Assembly (NCBI GenBank): GCA_002367285.1 | Contig: DFBF01000132.1 | Location: forward strand, 1 to 8,500 | Direction: 5' to 3' | Source: Rhodobacteraceae bacterium UBA3087 | GTDB taxonomy: Bacteria > Pseudomonadota > Alphaproteobacteria > Rhodobacterales > Rhodobacteraceae | Length of the DNA: 8,500 nt | In this document: one piece after another, positions 1 through 4,153 of the stretch | Position numbering within the stretch: position 1 is the stretch's first letter | How the letters are laid out: the number at the start of each line of letters is the position of its first letter | Program-made: the position numbers and the translations under genes | The notes under the pieces: model-generated | What the model was told of the DNA's origin: nothing | The model's database searches: none | What the model saw: only the letters and a program-made list of their open reading frames with translations

Positions 1-366
1 TTGGCAGAAGGCATCAATCGCGCCGGGCAAGGTCACGGCATCAGGGGTGTTCAGAGGCATGACGCTGTGTCCGGCCTCACGCATCTTAGACGCACTTGCA
101 ACGGCTGGGGCCTTGCCTGATCCGTTAAAGGCGTGAACGTCATCGCTGCCTGCTGGTGAAAACAGAACAAAGCAATCGCCGCCAATGCCTGTCATTTGCG
201 GTTCGCAAATTCCTAGCAAAACCGCGCCTGCAATGGCTGCATCCATAGCATTGCCGCCACGTTCCAGAATTTCGACGGCAACCTTGGACGCAAGTGGGTG
301 CGAGGTCGCGCACATCCCGTTTTTCGCCAGAACCGGAGACCGCCCCTGCAAATGAAAATCACGCAT
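1..366 (-). CDS. ggt: Gamma-glutamyltransferase family protein, N-terminal part (cut by window edge)
   Basis: Partial gene: 122 codons are visible and the frame is open to base 1. The protein begins MRDFHLQGRSPV, a start typical of cytosolic gamma-glutamyltransferase-like proteins, and continues with ATSHPLAS, ERGGNAMDAAIA, a TGIGGD segment and FNGSGKAP at about residues 20-84. These are the conserved N-terminal landmarks of the family, an Ntn-hydrolase that transfers or hydrolyses gamma-glutamyl groups (glutathione and related amides). The catalytic threonine that follows autocleavage lies outside the window. No signal peptide is seen, so a cytoplasmic location is inferred. ATG at 366 was chosen because family members begin here; a GTG at 438 would add 24 unsupported residues. 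No good Shine-Dalgarno sequence precedes the ATG. The gene lies about 100 bp downstream of the anti-sigma kinase on the same strand. The exact substrate is unknown. Confidence 0.88.
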   Translation of the reverse strand, partial: MRDFHLQGRSPVLAKNGMCATSHPLASKVAVEILERGGNAMDAAIAGAVLLGICEPQMTGIGGDCFVLFSPAGSDDVHAFNGSGKAPAVASASKMREAGHSVMPLNTPDAVTLPGAIDAFCQ

Positions 367-465
367 ACCAATCCCAATCTGATCCGCTACAAGCGAGACA
401 TTAATGCGAAAGGATAGGAATGCAATTCGTTGGACCACGGGTTATGGTCTTTGTCTGCGGTTCGA

Positions 466-906
466 TCACAGGCAGCGCCCTGGTGCAAAACTCAGGGAAA
501 GATAATTTGCGCCGGGGTGCCGTTCATAGTGCAAGTCTGAGGTGAGGTTTCGTACCAGCATCCAACCAAACCCGCCTTCGGGTAGGTCTTGTGGTTCAAC
601 ATCCAGCCTGGGTTGTGCTCCTTCGGGGATTTTTAGATAAGGAAGTGGCGCACCGTAGTCCACGATTTGAAACGCCAGACGGTCATCCAAAAGCTCGCCG
701 CGAACATGGATTTTGTCGTTCAGGCACCCGGGTTGGGCATGTTCCACAATATTGTTCAGCACCTCTGCCAGAACCAGTTCTATCTCTCCGCGAAACCCTG
801 CGCAGAAGTGAAGTGAGGTCGTCCAGACGCGTAGCTTCGCGAGGCATTCACGCACGTTTTCTTCGTGACCGGAGAACCGTATATCCAGCAATTTGCGGGG
901 ATTCAT
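466..906 (-). CDS. RsbW/SpoIIAB-like anti-sigma serine kinase (HATPase_c)
   Basis: A 146-residue protein with the GHKL ATPase fold of anti-sigma kinases. The N box is EVLNNIVEH (residues 48-56), with the paired Asn and the His of the family. The G1 box is VDYGAPLP (D83, G85) and the glycine-rich lid is EGGFGWMLVRNL (about 110-121). In the RsbW/SpoIIAB family such proteins bind a sigma factor or other partner and phosphorylate the STAS antagonist on serine. The STAS gene lies directly upstream on the same strand, 43 bp away. The open frame extends to a TTG at 987, which would overlap the STAS gene by 38 bp. The ATG at 906 fits the usual family length and leaves a GGGG stretch about 8 bases upstream. 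The Rhodobacter RbaW protein is the likely functional relative. No sigma factor is encoded nearby, so the target is unknown. Confidence 0.85.
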   Translation of the reverse strand: MNPRKLLDIRFSGHEENVRECLAKLRVWTTSLHFCAGFRGEIELVLAEVLNNIVEHAQPGCLNDKIHVRGELLDDRLAFQIVDYGAPLPYLKIPEGAQPRLDVEPQDLPEGGFGWMLVRNLTSDLHYERHPGANYLSLSFAPGRCL

Positions 907-949
907 TGGCCTGACCCCAACAAGAGCAGGCTCAAGACATACCGACACT

Positions 950-1285
950 CTATTCCTGACATTCAAGAGCGGTTTCCAGCGTGTCAAAGATATTGAAAAT
1001 TGTGTTCATCCTGGTCAGCTGAAACACTTTACCAACATTTTCGGTCAGGCCAGTCAGATCCAGTGGACGATCCGTTCCCAATTGCTTCATCGCTGCAACG
1101 ATGGCCCCAAGCCCGCTGGAATCAACAAAGTCGACCTGACTGAGGTCAAGGACGACCCGCCCTTCACCTGCGTCCGTTTGTTCACGCATTCGATCCTTGA
1201 AACGAATGGCAACAGAGGCATCGATTCGGTCTTCATGGACTGTCACGATTTGGGTGCCACCATCAGCCTTGCTGGAAATGTTCAT
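950..1285 (-). CDS. STAS-domain anti-sigma factor antagonist (RsbV/SpoIIAA-like)
   Basis: A 111-residue single STAS domain. VVLDLSQVDFVDSSGLGAIV (residues 44-63) is the hallmark strand-turn-helix with the DSSGLG motif. By analogy with SpoIIAA, the second serine (S57) is the expected phosphorylation site for the kinase encoded next. In a partner-switching circuit the unphosphorylated antagonist binds the kinase and frees its target; phosphorylation reverses this. The open frame runs up to a TTG at 1315, but ATG 1285 has GGGAG at a spacing of 7 bases and fits the family N-terminus, so it is preferred. It is the first gene of a minus-strand cluster divergent from the thiolase gene. A PP2C-type phosphatase, needed to close the cycle, is not in the window. 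The closest described relative by name is probably RbaV of Rhodobacter (inference). Confidence 0.88.
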   Translation of the reverse strand: MNISSKADGGTQIVTVHEDRIDASVAIRFKDRMREQTDAGEGRVVLDLSQVDFVDSSGLGAIVAAMKQLGTDRPLDLTGLTENVGKVFQLTRMNTIFNIFDTLETALECQE

Positions 1286-1374
1286 TTCATTGCTCCCACG
1301 GAAATCTTTGTGCAAAAGTCTGGACCCAAAGTCTTACTATTCTGTATGCAGAGACGACTTTTGGAGACTGAGAC
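1286..1374. promoter_or_regulatory. Divergent promoter region between STAS gene and thiolase
   Basis: This 89-bp gap must hold the start signals for both divergent transcripts. AAAGTCT occurs twice in direct orientation (1315-1321 and 1328-1334), and GACTTTT at 1356-1362 is an inverted copy of AAAAGTC (1314-1320). TACTAT at 1335-1340 is a possible plus-strand -10 element, but no -35 box sits at proper distance. Thiolase translation is served by GGAG at 1363-1366, 8 bases before its ATG. The repeats could bind a regulator or could be chance. Confidence 0.4.
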
Positions 1375-2547
1375 ATGAAGAACGTAGTGATCGCGGGTGC
1401 CGCCCGGACCCCAATGGGTGGATTTCAGGGTGTGTTTGACGGAGTTGGTGCATCGGTTCTTGGAGGTGCGGCTATCAAGGCGGCGCTGAAAGATGCAAGA
1501 GTTGAGGCTGTCGAAGAGTTGCTGATGGGGTGCGTCCTGCCAGCCGGGCAGGGCCAAGCGCCCGCGCGCCAGGCGGGGTTTGCTGCAGGCTTGGGTGAAG
1601 ACGTGCCCGCCACGACCCTGAACAAGATGTGTGGATCGGGAATGAAGACCGCCATGAACGGGTATGATCAGGTCGCTCTTGGTCATACCGATATGATGGT
1701 CGCAGGCGGCATGGAAAGCATGACTGAGGCACCGTACATCCTGCCCAAAATGCGAGGCGGTGCACGACTGGGTCACCAACAGGTGCAGGACCACATGTTC
1801 CTGGACGGGTTGGAGGACGCTTATGACAAGGGCCGCCTGATGGGCACCTTTGCCGAAGACTGCGCCGAGAGCTTTCAGTTCACCCGCGAGGCGCAGGACA
1901 AATATGCGCTGAAATCGCTGTCCAACGCGTTGGCGGCGCAGGCATCCGGGGCATTCGAAGGTGAAATCGCCGCCGTCACCGTGACCTCGCGCCGGGGTGA
2001 CACCGTGGTGGGTGAAGACGAACAGCCCGGCAATGCCCGGCCTGAAAAAATCCCGACGCTGAAGCCCGCATTCCGCAAAGATGGCACGGTGACGCCTGCT
2101 AATTCGTCGTCGATTTCCGATGGTGCGGCGGCGCTGGTGATTGCATCCGAAGATGCCGCAAAGGCGAAAGGCCTGACCATTCGCGCCCGCATTCTGGGCC
2201 ATGCAAGCCACGCCCAGGCGCCCGGCCTGTTCACCACCGCCCCTGTGCCCGCCGCGCAAAAGCTGTTGGAAAACATCGGCTGGACCAAGGACGATGTCGA
2301 CCTGTGGGAAGTAAACGAGGCGTTTGCCGTCGTACCCATGGCGTTCATGCATGAAATGGGCCTGTCACGCGACATCGTGAACGTGAACGGCGGCGCCTGC
2401 GCGTTGGGCCACCCAATTGGTGCCTCTGGCACGCGCATCATGGTTACACTGTTGAACGCGCTGGAAAAACGCGGACTGAAACGCGGTGTGGCGGCGATCT
2501 GTATCGGTGGCGGCGAAGGCACGGCCATCGCGATCGAGCTGGCCTGA
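1375..2547 (+). CDS. Acetyl-CoA C-acetyltransferase (type II thiolase)
   Basis: A 390-residue protein of normal thiolase length. It catalyses reversible Claisen condensation of two acetyl-CoA to acetoacetyl-CoA, or thiolysis of 3-ketoacyl-CoA, in the cytosol. The acyl-carrying cysteine is C86 in NKMCGSGMK. The VNEAFA motif lies at about 313-318, the catalytic histidine is H346 in GGACALGHPIGASG, and the proton-transfer cysteine is C376 in CIGGGEG. The substrate-loop segment reads ANSSSISDGAAA (242-253), close to the common NASGINDGAA. All catalytic residues are present. The ATG is preceded by GGAG at a spacing of 8. The stop overlaps the next start in TGATG, so the two genes are probably translationally coupled. 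Biosynthetic (PhaA-like) and degradative roles cannot be separated from sequence alone, and no reductase or polymerase gene for polyhydroxybutyrate is adjacent. Confidence 0.93.
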   Translation: MKNVVIAGAARTPMGGFQGVFDGVGASVLGGAAIKAALKDARVEAVEELLMGCVLPAGQGQAPARQAGFAAGLGEDVPATTLNKMCGSGMKTAMNGYDQVALGHTDMMVAGGMESMTEAPYILPKMRGGARLGHQQVQDHMFLDGLEDAYDKGRLMGTFAEDCAESFQFTREAQDKYALKSLSNALAAQASGAFEGEIAAVTVTSRRGDTVVGEDEQPGNARPEKIPTLKPAFRKDGTVTPANSSSISDGAAALVIASEDAAKAKGLTIRARILGHASHAQAPGLFTTAPVPAAQKLLENIGWTKDDVDLWEVNEAFAVVPMAFMHEMGLSRDIVNVNGGACALGHPIGASGTRIMVTLLNALEKRGLKRGVAAICIGGGEGTAIAIELA

Positions 2548-3005
2548 TGGGGGCACCGGTGGACTATGCATCATTGGCGGCCGCGATCCGGTCGCTGACT
2601 GAAGGCGAGGACGATACTGTCGCCTTGATGGCCACCGTCGCTTGTGAATTGCACCACGCGGATGACCGGTTTGATTGGACCGGGTTTTACCGCGTGGTTG
2701 CACCTGATCTGTTGAAGATTGGGCCATATCAGGGCGGCCACGGCTGCCTGCAAATCCCGTTTTCACGCGGGGTTTGTGGCGCGGCGGCCCGAACCGGTGA
2801 GGTTCAGCTGGTCGCCGATGTTGACGCCTTTCCGGGCCATATTGCCTGTGCATCATCGACCCGGTCGGAAATCGTTCTGCCGGTGTGGAACAAGACGGGG
2901 GTTCTGTTGGGGGTGCTGGACATTGACAGCAACCAACCGAATGCGTTCACGCAGGGGGATGCAGATGCGCTGACGGGTATTCTGGCGGACGTTTTTAGCG
3001 GCTAG
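2547..3005 (+). CDS. msrC: Free methionine-(R)-sulfoxide reductase (GAF domain)
   Basis: A 152-residue single-GAF protein. FDWTGFYRV (42-50), GPYQGGHGCLQIPF, SRGVCGAAA and FPGHIACASSTRSEIVLPV are the conserved blocks of the fRMsr family (E. coli MsrC/YebR). These enzymes reduce free, not protein-bound, methionine-R-sulfoxide using a dithiol relay. The three relay cysteines are C67, C77 and C101. Their spacing (10 and 24) matches my recollection of the E. coli enzyme (84, 94, 118). E108 and the D125/D127 pair fit the substrate pocket. The usual Asp after the last Cys is Ala here, a small deviation. The ATG shares its A with the thiolase TGA stop and no separate Shine-Dalgarno sequence is needed, so coupled translation is likely. 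A small 6-bp hairpin (3005-3010 with 3017-3022) starts at the last base of the stop codon. Confidence 0.9.
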   Translation: MGAPVDYASLAAAIRSLTEGEDDTVALMATVACELHHADDRFDWTGFYRVVAPDLLKIGPYQGGHGCLQIPFSRGVCGAAARTGEVQLVADVDAFPGHIACASSTRSEIVLPVWNKTGVLLGVLDIDSNQPNAFTQGDADALTGILADVFSG

Positions 3006-3032
3006 CCAGCTGTGCCGCTGGCGCGGCGTGAC

Positions 3033-3089
3033 TTTTCCAGACACCGCCCACCCGCCCGCCCCGGTGTCTGAAAAAGCCACCGGGTGGGC
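3033..3089. repeat. Two crossing inverted repeats (pseudoknot or alternating hairpins)
   Basis: Repeat A: CAGACACCG (3038-3046) pairs perfectly with CGGTGTCTG (3062-3070). Beyond one C/A mismatch it is extended by TTTT (3033-3036) against AAAA (3072-3075). Repeat B: GCCCACCCG (3046-3054) pairs perfectly with CGGGTGGGC (3081-3089). The arms run in the order A-left, B-left, A-right, B-right, so in RNA they would form an H-type pseudoknot or compete. A third, weaker local hairpin (CCAC 3077-3080 with GTGG 3084-3087) competes with B. There is no T-run on the 3' side on either strand, so this is not a standard intrinsic terminator. It lies between the reductase gene and the XRE regulator and may belong to either transcript. 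Confidence 0.6.
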
Positions 3090-3135
3090 CCCGCCATGTC
3101 AGAAATCACTTGCTACGAATCAATTCTATGCCCCA

Positions 3136-3176
3136 TGATGAAAAAATACGTGAAATTTTCACGGCTGATTTCATCA
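3136..3176. promoter_or_regulatory. 41-bp nested palindrome, probable operator of the XRE gene
   Basis: Two inverted repeats share one centre, T3156. The inner arms are CGTGAAA (3149-3155) and TTTCACG (3157-3163). The outer arms are TGATGAAA (3136-3143) and TTTCATCA (3169-3176), with 5-bp gaps on both sides. This yields four TGAAA half-sites, and the starts of the two copies on each side are 12 bp apart. The last base of the right arm is the first base of the AAGGAG Shine-Dalgarno sequence. XRE regulators commonly bind such dyads in their own promoter, so autoregulation is the likely meaning. An RNA hairpin affecting ribosome access is the alternative. Confidence 0.6.
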
Positions 3177-3181
3177 AGGAG
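3176..3181 (+). promoter_or_regulatory. Shine-Dalgarno sequence that decides the XRE start
   Basis: AAGGAG lies 6 bases before GTG 3188. The upstream in-frame candidates, ATG 3128 and TTG 3110, have no comparable site. The palindrome would also be inside the coding region if they were used. Confidence 0.75.
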
Positions 3182-3187
3182 AGACCG

Positions 3188-3760
3188 GTGCTGCACAGCG
3201 ATCCGAACCAGAACAAAAGCCTGGGTGCCGATCTGCGGGCGTTGCGCAAGGGGCGCGGGCTGACGTTGACGGATTTGGCCGAGACGTTGAACCGGTCGGT
3301 CGGTTGGCTGTCGCAAGTGGAACGCGATATGTCCGAGCCGTCGATCTCTGATCTGCGCGAAATTGCCCAGGCGTTGGGCGTTCCGATGTCGCTGTTGTTC
3401 GCCCATTCAAGTGCTCCGGCTGAGGAGCAGGGGTATGTCGTGCGGGCCGGATCGCGTCGCCCCATGGGGTCGGGCGCGGAAGGTCTGGTCGAGGAGTTGT
3501 TGTCCCCTGACCTGACCGATGATTTCGAAATGGTACATTCGACCTTTGCGCCGCAGTCCGCCATGCAAAAACCTGCCAATCGCCCAACGCAGGAAGTTGG
3601 GTACATGGTGGCGGGCAGGTTGGATTTGGAGATCGGCGGGCGCAGCTTTTCTGTCGGGCCTGGTGACAGCTTTCGCATCAAACATGAACCCTATCAGTGG
3701 GCCAACCCCCATGATGAGCCGGCCGTTGCGATCTGGGTGATCGCCCCGCCTGTGTATTGA
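3188..3760 (+). CDS. XRE-family transcriptional regulator with C-terminal cupin domain
   Basis: A 190-residue protein when started at GTG 3188. Residues 12-71 form a lambda-repressor-type HTH: LGADLRALRKGRGLTLTDLA, then NRSVGWLSQVERD as the recognition region, then SEPSISDLREIAQALGVP. Residues about 113-187 form a cupin with GYMVAGRLDLEI, SVGPGDSFRI and a closing WVIAPP. This HTH-cupin layout is that of PuuR-type sensors, where the cupin binds a small ligand that tunes DNA binding. The metal-binding histidines usual in cupins are replaced (RPTQE and EPYQWAN), so ligand sensing without a metal is suggested. It heads the plus-strand cluster of the GFA, dehydrogenase and methyltransferase genes, which it probably controls along with itself through the palindrome just upstream. 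The ligand is unknown; an N-methylated amine is a guess. If ATG 3128 were used, 20 residues would be added. Confidence 0.85.
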   Translation: MLHSDPNQNKSLGADLRALRKGRGLTLTDLAETLNRSVGWLSQVERDMSEPSISDLREIAQALGVPMSLLFAHSSAPAEEQGYVVRAGSRRPMGSGAEGLVEELLSPDLTDDFEMVHSTFAPQSAMQKPANRPTQEVGYMVAGRLDLEIGGRSFSVGPGDSFRIKHEPYQWANPHDEPAVAIWVIAPPVY

Positions 3761-3770
3761 AAGGTTTGAG

Positions 3771-4142
3771 ATGAAAGGGCATTGCCTGTGCGGCGCCATC
3801 ACGTTTGAAACCTCGGCAATGCCGCAAGGCGTGTCGATGTGTCATTGCAGCCAGTGTCGCCGCCAATCTGGCGGCATCTGGTCTTCGGCTTTCGTGGCGC
3901 AGGACGCTTTGATCATCACCGGTGATGTGCGTTGGTTTGCGGCGTCTGACACGGCGCAGCGTGGATTTTGCCCGCGTTGTGGATCTTTCCTGTTCTGGCA
4001 AGGCACGGGCGAAGACACGATCAGCTTTGCGCTGGGCGCGGTGGACAATCCGACCGGCATGACGCTCGAAAAGCACATCTTTGTCGCGGACAAGGGCGAC
4101 TATTATGACATTGCGGGCGATGTACCGCAGCACGACCAATAA
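3771..4142 (+). CDS. GFA-family zinc protein (glutathione-dependent formaldehyde-activating-like)
   Basis: A 123-residue protein with the full cysteine set of the GFA/CENP-V fold: CLCGA (C5, C7), CHCSQCRRQSG (C24, C26, C29) and FCPRCGS (C67, C70). The founding member Gfa was described as speeding S-hydroxymethylglutathione formation from formaldehyde and glutathione, but most family members have no tested activity. The protein is small, soluble and expected in the cytosol. The ATG follows the XRE stop by 10 bases with AAAGG (3760-3764) 6 bases upstream, and the stop TAA lies inside the strong Shine-Dalgarno sequence of the next gene. This packing indicates one operon. The next gene encodes an N-demethylating dehydrogenase that can release formaldehyde, so a role in handling formaldehyde is a reasonable inference but not shown by sequence. 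Confidence 0.87.
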   Translation: MKGHCLCGAITFETSAMPQGVSMCHCSQCRRQSGGIWSSAFVAQDALIITGDVRWFAASDTAQRGFCPRCGSFLFWQGTGEDTISFALGAVDNPTGMTLEKHIFVADKGDYYDIAGDVPQHDQ

Positions 4143-4153
4143 AGGAGGCAACC

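Larger units (their letters stand above)
3006..3187 (+). promoter_or_regulatory. Gene-free leader region upstream of the XRE regulator
   Basis: This 182-bp stretch holds no convincing gene. It contains two crossing GC-rich inverted repeats (3033-3089) and a 41-bp nested palindrome (3136-3176), each listed separately. A promoter for the downstream operon should lie here. TTGCTA at 3110-3115 with CATGAT at 3134-3139 (18-base spacer) is a weak candidate, and its -10 would overlap the left arm of the palindrome. No T-tract terminator for the upstream gene pair is visible on the plus strand. Confidence 0.5.

Noticed and set aside
893..1378. 161-codon plus-strand frame across the STAS and kinase genes
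   Set aside because: The minus-strand frames carry clear STAS and HATPase motifs; this one carries none.
1282..2352. Long open frame (356 codons) on the minus strand opposite the thiolase
   Set aside because: It is the antisense shadow of a GC-rich gene whose catalytic motifs are all intact on the plus strand, and its protein shows low-complexity His/Arg/Gly composition without family motifs.
3033..3075. Intrinsic terminator after the reductase gene
   Set aside because: The stem is good, but the T-run precedes it and an A-run follows it on both strands, the reverse of a terminator.
3096..3265. Small frame starting at ATG 3096 in front of the XRE gene, as a possible leader peptide
   Set aside because: It has no convincing ribosome site, runs out of frame far into the XRE coding region and shows no run of regulatory codons.
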